Of a stretch of 12,070 nucleotides of DNA, positions 5,642 through 11,842 are shown piece after piece. The position numbers and the translations under genes are program-made. The stretch is from NCBI GenBank assembly GCA_039666455.1, contig JAVSLW010000039.1, forward strand, positions 1-12,070. Reading direction: 5' to 3'. Each line of letters starts with the position of its first letter. The stretch's first letter is position 1. The notes beneath the pieces are model-generated. The model was given only the letters and a program-made list of their open reading frames with translations, was not told the origin of the DNA and ran no database searches. The stretch is from Methanobacterium sp. (GTDB lineage: Archaea > Methanobacteriota > Methanobacteria > Methanobacteriales > Methanobacteriaceae).

Positions 5642-5727
5642 AAATTTCCTGAACAGCAAAAACGAAGTTTTTGCATGTTGAGGAAAATCTCTGATTTTCC
5701 GAAGCCAAAAAATAGAAAATTTTTTGG
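5632..5727 (+). repeat. Tandem array of four perfect or near-perfect hairpins
   Basis: Four stem-loops stand in a row within 96 bases. H1: AGGAAATT (5632-5639), loop GAA, AATTTCCT (5643-5650), including the mfnE stop. H2: GCAAAAAC (5656-5663), loop GAA, GTTTTTGC (5667-5674), extendable by AACA/TGTT across one bulge. H3: GGAAAATC (5682-5689), loop TCT, GATTTTCC (5693-5700). H4: CCAAAAAAT (5705-5713), loop AGAAA, ATTTTTTGG (5719-5727). The final GG of H4 is the first GG of the GGAGGT ribosome site of the zinc-ribbon gene. Whether these act in RNA or are decayed short repeats cannot be decided here. Confidence 0.85.
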
Positions 5728-5731
5728 AGGT
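5726..5731 (+). promoter_or_regulatory. Strong ribosome binding site overlapped by hairpin H4
   Basis: GGAGGT lies 6 bases before the ATG at 5738, among the best Shine-Dalgarno matches in the window. Its first two G bases pair with CC at 5705-5706 in H4, so folding would partly hide it. Confidence 0.7.
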
Positions 5732-5737
5732 AATTAA

Positions 5738-5899
5738 ATGGAGAAAATAGAATGTACATCATGTAAACAGGAAATACCACCTGTAGAGACCTGTGTGAAA
5801 TTTCAGTGCCCAGAATGTGAAGAGATAATTTACAGATGCCAGAAATGTAGAACATTTGGCCATCTTTACACATGTAAATGTGGATTTACTGGCCCTTAA
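5738..5899 (+). CDS. HVO_2753-type zinc-ribbon microprotein, 53 residues
   Basis: This is a short, cysteine-rich protein with the cysteine pattern C6-x2-C9 (CTSC), C19, C24-x2-C27 (CPEC), C34-x2-C37 (CQKC) and C46-x-C48, ending GFTGP. This is the two-zinc-finger archaeal microprotein family typified by Haloferax HVO_2753. It is conserved across archaea and typically sits next to the aEF-1beta gene, as here. In Haloferax it is linked to motility and biofilm formation; the molecular role, perhaps RNA or ribosome binding, is not established. The last pair, CKC, is one residue tighter than the CxxC usual in zinc ribbons. The start is fixed by GGAGGT 6 bases upstream. The array of four hairpins lies in front of it. 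Confidence 0.88.
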   Translation: MEKIECTSCKQEIPPVETCVKFQCPECEEIIYRCQKCRTFGHLYTCKCGFTGP

Positions 5900-5923
5900 A
5901 TAATTTAAACTTTTTAAAAAGAT

Positions 5924-5934
5924 TTTATAAATAA
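5924..5934 (+). promoter_or_regulatory. TATA box of the aEF-1beta gene
   Basis: TTTTATAAATA lies about 57-67 bases before the ATG at 5991. This suggests that aEF-1beta has its own promoter in addition to any read-through from the upstream cluster. A T/A palindrome CTTTTTAAAAAG (5910-5921) just before it may stop the upstream transcript. Confidence 0.45.
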
Positions 5935-5990
5935 AAAACTGTTTTTTGTGTTATTGATTAACTATTCAGCATTAAAAACTGGGTGATAAT

Positions 5991-6260
5991 ATGGGAGAAG
6001 TAATAGCAACAATAAAATTAATGCCAGAAAGTCCTGAAGTTGACTTAGAGCAAATGAAAGAAGATATTAAAACATCAATTCCTGAAGGTGCGGAATTTCA
6101 TAAAATAGACGAAGAACCAATTGCATTTGGTCTTGTAGCACTCAACGTGATGGTTATTGTAGGCGACGCTGAAGGTGGAACTGAGAAAGTTGAAGAAAAC
6201 CTTGCAAAAGTCAAAGGCGTTAGCAACGTTGAAGTTACAGACACAAGAAGACTCATGTAA
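5991..6260 (+). CDS. ef1b: Elongation factor 1-beta (aEF-1beta)
   Basis: This is the guanine-nucleotide exchange factor that reloads EF-1A (EF-Tu equivalent) with GTP during translation. At 89 residues it is the standard archaeal length. Family motifs are visible in order: a first strand GEVIATIKLMPESPEVDLE, EEPIAFGLVALNVMVIVGDAEGGTE (about residues 41-65), and the C-terminal VSNVEVTDTRRLM. It forms a single alpha/beta domain without the N-terminal GST-like part of eukaryotic EF-1beta. A perfect GGTGAT ribosome site (5982-5987) lies 3 bases before the ATG. A long T-rich stretch follows the stop and should terminate it. Its position next to the zinc-ribbon gene is widely conserved in archaea. 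Confidence 0.96.
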   Translation: MGEVIATIKLMPESPEVDLEQMKEDIKTSIPEGAEFHKIDEEPIAFGLVALNVMVIVGDAEGGTEKVEENLAKVKGVSNVEVTDTRRLM

Positions 6261-6262
6261 TA

Positions 6263-6312
6263 GGTTTTTGAATTTACTAATTTATTTGTTTTATTTAATT
6301 CTTTTTATTTTA
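6263..6312 (+). terminator. T-rich terminator after aEF-1beta
   Basis: Repeated T tracts follow the stop codon at 6260 on the coding strand, without a strong stem. This is typical of archaeal intrinsic termination. Confidence 0.5.
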
Positions 6313-6560
6313 AGGTGGGGCTGTCCTATGAATTTTTATATTTTTATATTTTCCAGGAGACACTATTTCAATTCCTAAAGACCTTACAAAATTTAGATCA
6401 TCCCTTATTGTTCTTGCAGATTTTCAGTCATGAAGACTTTGTTTCCCTGGTCCAGATGATCTTTTACTCTTTATTTATGGGACCTCCACTATAGTTTCTC
6501 CCTTCACCATCACAATCTTATATTTCATACATCTCAGAGACTTAATAACTCCAGTCTTTA
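6313..6560 (-). pseudogene. Possible decayed small gene in a 430-base gap
   Basis: The gap 6261-6690 has no intact gene. On the minus strand, an ATG at 6528 opens MKYKIVMVKGETIVEVP and then stops. Downstream, a second frame reads DHLDQGNKVFMTENLQEQ before a stop, and another reads DDLNFVRSLGIEIVSPGKY. The segments are protein-like and in the same direction but joined by frameshifts and stops, as expected for a decayed gene of 70 to 80 codons. I do not recognise the family. The evidence is weak, and chance reading frames are a real alternative. Confidence 0.3.
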
Positions 6561-6674
6561 TTAAAAATTATACGTTTTTAATATATCATTTTCAAATATG
6601 ATCATCGAAAATCTGACTTTTTAAATAGTAAATAATAAATTTCAACAAAAATATATAAATAATCAACAAATTTT

Positions 6675-6682
6675 AAGGAGTG
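6675..6682 (+). promoter_or_regulatory. Ribosome binding site of the DUF3303-like gene
   Basis: AAGGAGTG lies 8 bases before the ATG at 6691 and fixes that start. TATA-like runs are present at 6650-6659 and further upstream in 6619-6640; spacing favours the latter, since the ribosome site must be in the transcript. Confidence 0.55.
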
Positions 6683-6690
6683 AAAAACCT

Positions 6691-6987
6691 ATGGCGCTTT
6701 TTATAGCAAAAATGACTCATTCTGCAGAATCATGTTATTTATTTAATGAGGAAACCTTGAAGAAACTCAAAGAACTTGTAAATAAAAGAGAAGAGGTAGC
6801 TAAAAAACATGGAATTAATGTTATAACTGCCGTGTATCCTCCATTAGAACATGAAATTTTATATATCATGGAAGCACCATCTCATAAGGCCGTTGAAAGG
6901 TATCTAAGCGAAATTGGATTTGCATTCTATAATAAGATTGAAATTCGATATGCTGAACCTGTAGAAAACATTTTTAAAGCTTTATAA
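6691..6987 (+). CDS. Small ferredoxin-like-fold protein, DUF3303-like
   Basis: The protein has 98 residues, is soluble and has no signal peptide. It opens MALFIAKMTHSAESCYLFNEE, followed by a helix rich in lysine and glutamate, a strand INVITAVYPPLEHEILYIMEAP, a second helix (HKAVERYLSEIGF) and a last strand (KIEIRYAEPVE). This beta-alpha-beta-beta-alpha-beta order is that of dimeric alpha/beta-barrel proteins such as DUF3303 and related monooxygenase-like families. One cysteine (C15) near the start stands where several such archaeal proteins also have ESC. I infer a dimer that may bind a small ligand; no substrate can be assigned. It appears monocistronic, with its own ribosome site and a hairpin downstream. 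Confidence 0.65.
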   Translation: MALFIAKMTHSAESCYLFNEETLKKLKELVNKREEVAKKHGINVITAVYPPLEHEILYIMEAPSHKAVERYLSEIGFAFYNKIEIRYAEPVENIFKAL

Positions 6988-7016
6988 GTCCAAGCTGACT
7001 TAATTTACAAAACTTA

Positions 7017-7038
7017 GCAGGACCAGTTAGGATCCTGC
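7017..7038 (+). terminator. GC-rich hairpin after the DUF3303-like gene
   Basis: GCAGGACC (7017-7024) pairs with GG-A-TCCTGC (7030-7038), an 8-pair stem with one bulged A and an AGTTA loop, followed a few bases later by ATTTTAAAA. It lies 30 bases after the stop at 6987 and could act as a terminator or a 3' end stabiliser. Confidence 0.4.
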
Positions 7039-7100
7039 CACATTTTAAAAACAAAAGTGATAAACTCAATTTTTTAGGGGCTGGTGTAATTAAAAATCCT

Positions 7101-7298
7101 TTAAACAACTTCATTTTTCATGATTTCCCTTAAAACTGCGGTGGCATAACAGCCCTTAGGAATTGAAAATTCAATCAGAATTTCTTTATCAGTAGCTTTA
7201 GATGATGTATTCCATATTTTAAACCTTATTGCACGTCTTAATCCATGACTTCCAAGTTTGGGCATTTTAGGAACTTTAAATTCTTTAAAGAGCGAAAC
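7101..7298 (-). pseudogene. truD: 3' remnant of truD (tRNA pseudouridine synthase D)
   Basis: The minus strand ends in a clear TruD C-terminus: FKEFKVPKMPKLGSHGLRR, then EILIEFSIPKGCYATAVLREIMK, then a stop (complement of 7101-7103). TruD makes pseudouridine-13 in tRNAs, and the EF-SLPKG-YAT-LRE motif marks its last strand and helix. Only about 60 codons remain, against some 400 in archaeal TruD. An in-frame stop (complement of 7299-7301) closes the frame upstream, and no catalytic core follows. Similarity ends at about 7281-7292, where the opposite strand starts to encode KdpD-like sequence. This is a gene fragment left by a rearrangement; a working truD should be elsewhere if it exists. Confidence 0.75.
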
Positions 7299-8609
7299 TT
7301 AGTGGCACTTCGAGAACTGATACTTAGATATGCAACCAGATGGGTAGATTACGATATGCAAAAGCGCCTTGAAAAAGAAGGTATTCTGGGTCCCTGGGAT
7401 GTCAGTTCCAGAATAATGGCGTGTATAAACTCAAGAGCTTCTTCAGAAAACCTTATACGCCTTGCACATAGATTTGCTGATAATTTTAATGCGGAATGGC
7501 TTGCAGTTTATGTAGAACCATCTTACAAAATTAAAACTGGAACTGAAGAAAGTTTACAGCTTGAAAAAAATCTGAAGCTCGCTGAAGAGCTTGGAGGAAA
7601 AATTTTTAGATTGACAGGTGTTGATATAGTCCAAGAAATTATTTCTTTTGCCAGATCTAAAAACATAAGTTTAATTATTATTGGGCATTCAAAGAGATCC
7701 CGCATTGAAGCATGGATAAGGGGTTCAGTGGTCAATGAAATCATTCGAAAAGGAAGTCCCATCCAGGTCCTTGTAGTTAAAGGAGGTCAAGACGGTGAAA
7801 ATGAAGAAATGCTCCCACAAATAGAGAGAAAAGACTATTTAGACTTAAGCACATACTGGAGGCCTCTTAGTGTAAGTCTTTTAAGTACGGGACTTACATT
7901 AATTGTAAGCCTTTTAATATGGCCGTTTTTAGAAGCGATTAATATTCCCATGATATTTATAATACCCATAGTTTTTAGCGGCCTGATTGCCGGGAAAAAA
8001 GGAGGTATTTTAGCATCTGTAATGGCAGTGCTATTTTTTGACTTTTTCTTCGTTCCACCCTATTTTACTTTCCATGTTGCAGACTTACGTTTCATACCAA
8101 CCTTTATCGTGTTGTTTATTGTTGGTATAATAACCAGTTTCCTGGCAGACACAATTAAAAAACAGGTTGAATATACAAGGCAGCGGGAAGAATTTATAGC
8201 ATCTCTCTATGATTTCAGTAAGGATTTATTGGTTTCAAGAGACTTAAATGATTTTTTAAATAGAATTACTGATTACATATGGGATTTATTCAATTATGAC
8301 GTTTTAATTATTTTACCTGATGATAATGAGAATTTAAAAATAGTATCTCGAAGAGGTGATAATGTTCATTTTGATGGACGTGATTTAGGGGTGGTTAATT
8401 GGGTTTTTGAGCATAAAAAACCTGCAGGTTATGGAACTGATACTTTAACATCGTCAAAATGGTATTATCTACCTTTAAGTGCACATGGCTTAAAATTAGG
8501 TGTTTTAGCAGTTGCAGCATACAACTTCGACATTACAAATGAACAGAAACACCTTCTTGAATCATATACCGGTATTGTGTCAATTGCACTTGCAAATTAT
8601 TTAAAATAG
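7245..8609 (+). CDS. KdpD-like membrane sensor lacking the kinase domains (Usp, DUF4118, GAF)
   Basis: The frame has 454 residues. Residues 14-38 (FKERNLVALRELILRYATRW) match the last part of the KdpD N-terminal sensor domain; the rest of that domain is missing. A universal-stress-protein domain follows (about 53-178, with GHSKRSRIEAWIRGS as nucleotide loop). Then come four membrane helices of the DUF4118 type (about 205-302, with FFDFFFVPPYF between helices) and a GAF domain (about 318-454). KdpD normally continues into HisKA and ATPase domains; here a stop follows GAF. By family it senses potassium or turgor; without a kinase it may signal through a partner or bind nucleotide. The ATG at 7245 lies inside the antisense truD remnant and may not be used; GTG at 7302 or ATG at 7356 (after GGGTAGAT) are alternatives. 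Confidence 0.75.
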   Translation: MTSKFGHFRNFKFFKERNLVALRELILRYATRWVDYDMQKRLEKEGILGPWDVSSRIMACINSRASSENLIRLAHRFADNFNAEWLAVYVEPSYKIKTGTEESLQLEKNLKLAEELGGKIFRLTGVDIVQEIISFARSKNISLIIIGHSKRSRIEAWIRGSVVNEIIRKGSPIQVLVVKGGQDGENEEMLPQIERKDYLDLSTYWRPLSVSLLSTGLTLIVSLLIWPFLEAINIPMIFIIPIVFSGLIAGKKGGILASVMAVLFFDFFFVPPYFTFHVADLRFIPTFIVLFIVGIITSFLADTIKKQVEYTRQREEFIASLYDFSKDLLVSRDLNDFLNRITDYIWDLFNYDVLIILPDDNENLKIVSRRGDNVHFDGRDLGVVNWVFEHKKPAGYGTDTLTSSKWYYLPLSAHGLKLGVLAVAAYNFDITNEQKHLLESYTGIVSIALANYLK

Positions 8610-8654
8610 GCAAATAATCCCCAGCTAATCCATGGATAACACTAAAAGTAAAAG

Positions 8655-8664
8655 TTTATATACA
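8655..8664 (+). promoter_or_regulatory. Strong archaeal TATA box in the 262-base gap before trkH
   Basis: GTTTATATAC preceded by the purine-rich AAAAGTAAAA (BRE-like) is one of the best promoter matches in the window. It lies about 210 bases before the trkH start, so it would give a long leader or drive an unseen small transcript. A short stem GTTCTT/AAGAAC (8811-8827) lies within that leader. Confidence 0.5.
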
Positions 8665-8871
8665 ACATTAGTTATATCGTTTGAATTGGTGTGAAAAATT
8701 TAAAATATCTCACAGCTATAAAAACTGAAAATAACCCATCAAATCCGTTTAAATATTGTAAATACTAATTTAAATCCCAAAAAACTTTCAAAATGACCAC
8801 TAAATTTTCAGTTCTTGAAAAAAGAACACTATAAAGCGGTTATAGAAATATGTATAGCATGATGTGATTCG

Positions 8872-10356
8872 ATGCAAAGAATTCATAGGTTGAGTGGAAG
8901 AGAAGCAAAAACTATACTGCATTTTACAGGTAATACGCTAATGCTTTTGGCTGTTGCAATACTCATCCCCATTATTGTGGCCATTATATACAATGAACCG
9001 CGGTATATAGCTCCATTTTTATATTCATCAGTTATAAGTGCTGTAATTGGGTTTTCACTTGCTAAATTATTTAAAGCTGAAATAAAAATGACGCTTAAAA
9101 GTGCAATGATTTTTTCAACTGCCATATGGTTGATTGCGTGTGCATTGGGTGCTTTACCTTACTATTTTGCAGGAGAATTATCTTATCTTAACGCTTATTT
9201 TGAAGCCATGTCTGGATTTACAACAACAGGTTTCAGCATGTTTCCCAATCTGGACGCTGTTTCATATACAATACACTTCTGGCGGGGTTTTACACAATGG
9301 ATCGGTGGTCTTGGCATCATATTCCTTCTTCTTGCCCTTTTAAGATCTACAGGTGTTGATGTAATGCGCCTTTACTTTGCTGAAGGCAGAGTAGAACGTT
9401 TAAGGCCAAGTATAAAACATTCTACAAGGATTATAGTTTATATATACCTTTTATTTACTGTAATTGCAATAGTTCTATTTTTAATTGCAGGAATGCCCCT
9501 ATTCGATTCTATCTTCCACGCATTTACAGCACTTTCTACTGGCGGATTTGGAATGCATAATACAAGCGTTTTATTCTACAACAGCGTCTGGGTAGAAATA
9601 GCGGCCATGATTGTGATGATGATTGGTGCCACAAACTTCGCTTTGCACTACACAGTCCTTAAAGGGAACTGGAAAGAGTATTTCAAAGATATAGAAACAA
9701 AAGTAGCTTATTTTCTAATTATTTTATCCACAATTCTTGTGACATTTGCACTGTATAACAATCAGGTCTATGGAAACGATCTGCTGCTTAATTTCAGATT
9801 TGCTCTATTCCAGATGGTTTCTGCTGTAACCACTACAGGCCTGCAAACAGCGTTTTATCCAGATTTACTGGTTAAATGGATTGGTCTTGGTACTTTCCTC
9901 ATTACAATCATCATGATAATTGGTGCAGGTTCACTTTCCACTGGTGGGGGTATAAAGTGGCTTCGATTTGGTGTGCTTTTAAAAGGAATATCATGGCAGA
10001 TAAAATCATTCATATTACCTGGTAAAGCTGTAATGGCCAAAAAAATCCATCACGTTACTGAATTAAGCATTACAGAGGATGTTTTAAGGATAACAGGTGC
10101 ATTCGTATTTACTTACTTTATTGTATACATAATAAGCGTGATTATAGTCCTGATATACTATCCTGACATATCCAGAGTCATATTTGAAGTGGCATCAGCT
10201 TTAAGTAACGTAGGACTTAGCTCTGGTATAATAACAGCAGATTCTCCAGCGGTTGTTAAAATAGTTTTCATCATAAACTTCTGGATGGGCAGGCTTGAAA
10301 TATGGCCAGTGCTGCTATTTATAACAATTACGATTAACAATATAGTAAGAAGATAG
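8872..10356 (+). CDS. trkH: TrkH-family potassium uptake protein
   Basis: TrkH is the membrane channel subunit for potassium entry. The protein has 494 residues, about full family length, with four repeated M1-P-M2 units. All four pore-loop filters are visible: SGFTTTGF, TALSTGGFG, SAVTTTGLQ and SALSNVGLSSG. The glycine-rich GAGSLSTGGGIK is the mobile-loop region of the third unit, and it ends in GRLEIWP, the typical TrkH C-terminus. No trkA gene for the cytoplasmic NAD-binding regulator is in the window. The KdpD-like sensor just upstream on the same strand may be functionally linked, but the 262-base gap with its own promoter argues against a simple operon. A weak GTGAT site lies 3 bases before the ATG. 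Confidence 0.95.
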   Translation: MQRIHRLSGREAKTILHFTGNTLMLLAVAILIPIIVAIIYNEPRYIAPFLYSSVISAVIGFSLAKLFKAEIKMTLKSAMIFSTAIWLIACALGALPYYFAGELSYLNAYFEAMSGFTTTGFSMFPNLDAVSYTIHFWRGFTQWIGGLGIIFLLLALLRSTGVDVMRLYFAEGRVERLRPSIKHSTRIIVYIYLLFTVIAIVLFLIAGMPLFDSIFHAFTALSTGGFGMHNTSVLFYNSVWVEIAAMIVMMIGATNFALHYTVLKGNWKEYFKDIETKVAYFLIILSTILVTFALYNNQVYGNDLLLNFRFALFQMVSAVTTTGLQTAFYPDLLVKWIGLGTFLITIIMIIGAGSLSTGGGIKWLRFGVLLKGISWQIKSFILPGKAVMAKKIHHVTELSITEDVLRITGAFVFTYFIVYIISVIIVLIYYPDISRVIFEVASALSNVGLSSGIITADSPAVVKIVFIINFWMGRLEIWPVLLFITITINNIVRR

Positions 10357-10440
10357 AAATTTCTCTCATTTTAATTTTAAATTAAGTTTCCATACTATTA
10401 AGAAATTTTTAAGTATTAGATTAAATAGAAATAATTTATC

Positions 10441-10451
10441 GATTTATAACT
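10441..10451 (+). promoter_or_regulatory. Probable TATA box for the NCS2 permease gene
   Basis: GATTTATAACT lies about 45-54 bases before the ATG at 10495 in a 138-base gap, predicting a leader of about 20-25 bases. No good ribosome site is seen; AGAG at 10485-10488 is the only candidate. Confidence 0.35.
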
Positions 10452-10494
10452 GAATTAAAGCTAAAACAATCAATATCAGCACTTAGAGAATAAT

Positions 10495-11796
10495 ATGTAC
10501 ATTAAATACGGGTTAAATGACCGGCCAAAAAAGACTGAAATGATATTTTTTGGATTGCAGTGGCTTGCAGTTACCATTCCATCCATTATAATCATTGGAA
10601 ACATACTTGGAATTTTTGGAAGTGATGGAAGTTTTATTCCTTATTTACAGAAAATATTTCTTCTTACAGGCTTTTTAATCTTAATACAGGTACTCTGGGG
10701 GCATAAACTTCCACTGGTAATAGGACCAGCAGCTGTACTTCTTGTTGGAATACTTACAAGCCTTGATCATGGTCTTGGAGCTATAAATTCTTCCATAGCC
10801 ATAGGAGGTTTAATCTTAATGCTTCTTGCTCTAAGCGGTCTTATTAAACATGCAGAAAAGCTTTTCACATCCCGGGTGATCATGGTAATCTTGATGCTCA
10901 TCGCCTTTACCCTTATTCCTCCCATAATCAACCTTTTAAGTTCTGCAGGAACAGTCCCTCCAAATTACAATTTCCTATTTGTCATGCTGTTTATTTTGAC
11001 CATTTTTACAGCACATACCCTGACAAGAGGCGTTTTAAAATCACTGCTACCATTAATAGCCATATTTGCGGGTAGTTTAGCTTATTGTGCAATATTTAAG
11101 ACTTATAATTCTTTTAACTCTAATTTAGTTATTTTTGGACTTCCACAAAGCTTTTTAGGCCCGCTTTCCATTCCAGATATAGGTCTTGTTATTTCTTTTT
11201 TGATAAGCTTCCTCGCACTTGCCATAAACGATATAAGTTCAATGCAATCTGTTGGATTTCTCCTTAAAGCCCGTAATATTCAAAAAAGAGTAAAAAAAGG
11301 GGTTTCAATTACTGGAGCAGGAAACATTTTTGCAGGGCTTTTAGGAGTTGTTGGGCCTGTTAATTATTCTTTAAGCCCCGGTATAATTGTTGCAACACAA
11401 AATGCATCCAGATTCACCCTTATTCCTGCAGCAGCAGGTCTTTTAATTCTTGCTTTCTCTCCAGCAGCTCTTGGAGTTTTAACAGCAATACCGTCTCCAG
11501 TAATCGGTGTTATTTTATTATATTTAATGACTGCACAGATTGGGGCTGCAATGATGCTTTCAGTGGAAAATAAAACATTCAGAAGTGTTGATGATGGAAT
11601 TATTGTGGGCTTACCCCTTCTTCTTGGTACAGTTATTGCTTTTTTACCTCTTTCAGTAACATCAGAAATACCTCTTATAATCAAGCCAATTATTACAAAT
11701 GGATTTGTGGTTGGAGCTTTAACCGTTCTTTTCCTTGAACATGTGCTTTACCGCAGGAATTTATCCTTAATTTACTTAACATCAAAATTTAAATGA
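10495..11796 (+). CDS. NCS2-family (uracil/xanthine-type) permease
   Basis: The protein has 433 residues with about 12-14 membrane segments. The opening YGLNDRPKKTEMIFFGLQWLA matches the nucleobase-cation symporter 2 start (YGLDD-P...GLQ-L), and PLVIGPAAVLL (about 75-85) and AGLLGVVGPVNYSLSPGII (about 280-300) lie where TM3 and TM10 are expected. Family members import uracil, xanthine, urate or ascorbate with protons or sodium. The usual acidic residues are changed: the TM8 glutamate position reads IND, and the TM10 motif, normally containing a glutamate or asparagine after Y-x, reads NYSLSP. The substrate is therefore uncertain. A hairpin and T tract follow the stop. Confidence 0.82.
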   Translation: MYIKYGLNDRPKKTEMIFFGLQWLAVTIPSIIIIGNILGIFGSDGSFIPYLQKIFLLTGFLILIQVLWGHKLPLVIGPAAVLLVGILTSLDHGLGAINSSIAIGGLILMLLALSGLIKHAEKLFTSRVIMVILMLIAFTLIPPIINLLSSAGTVPPNYNFLFVMLFILTIFTAHTLTRGVLKSLLPLIAIFAGSLAYCAIFKTYNSFNSNLVIFGLPQSFLGPLSIPDIGLVISFLISFLALAINDISSMQSVGFLLKARNIQKRVKKGVSITGAGNIFAGLLGVVGPVNYSLSPGIIVATQNASRFTLIPAAAGLLILAFSPAALGVLTAIPSPVIGVILLYLMTAQIGAAMMLSVENKTFRSVDDGIIVGLPLLLGTVIAFLPLSVTSEIPLIIKPIITNGFVVGALTVLFLEHVLYRRNLSLIYLTSKFK

Positions 11797-11798
11797 AG

Positions 11799-11842
11799 GG
11801 ATATAAATACTATTTTAAGTATATCCATTTTCATATTTTTAT
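11799..11842 (+). terminator. Hairpin plus T-tract terminator after the permease gene
   Basis: GGATATA (11799-11805) and TATATCC (11820-11826) form a 7-pair stem, followed by ATTTTCATATTTTTAT. The second tnpB element begins exactly at the end of this T tract, so its insertion did not disturb the permease gene. Confidence 0.5.

Noticed and set aside
5632..5727. Reading the hairpin array as a CRISPR array or a simple terminator
   Set aside because: The stems differ in sequence and there are no regular repeat-spacer units. A terminator would not need four stems and would cut off the zinc-ribbon gene, whose ribosome site adjoins the last stem.
5619..5873. Minus-strand open frame of 84 codons across the hairpin array and zinc-ribbon gene
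   Set aside because: It is antisense to the zinc-ribbon gene, whose CxxC pattern and strong ribosome site show the plus strand is coding.
6175..6378. Plus-strand open frame of 67 codons overlapping the end of aEF-1beta
   Set aside because: It reads the aEF-1beta gene in another frame and then the T-rich terminator; there is no ribosome site and the composition is not protein-like.
7523..7762. Minus-strand open frame of 79 codons inside the KdpD-like gene
   Set aside because: It is the antisense of a clear Usp domain and does not continue the truD remnant.
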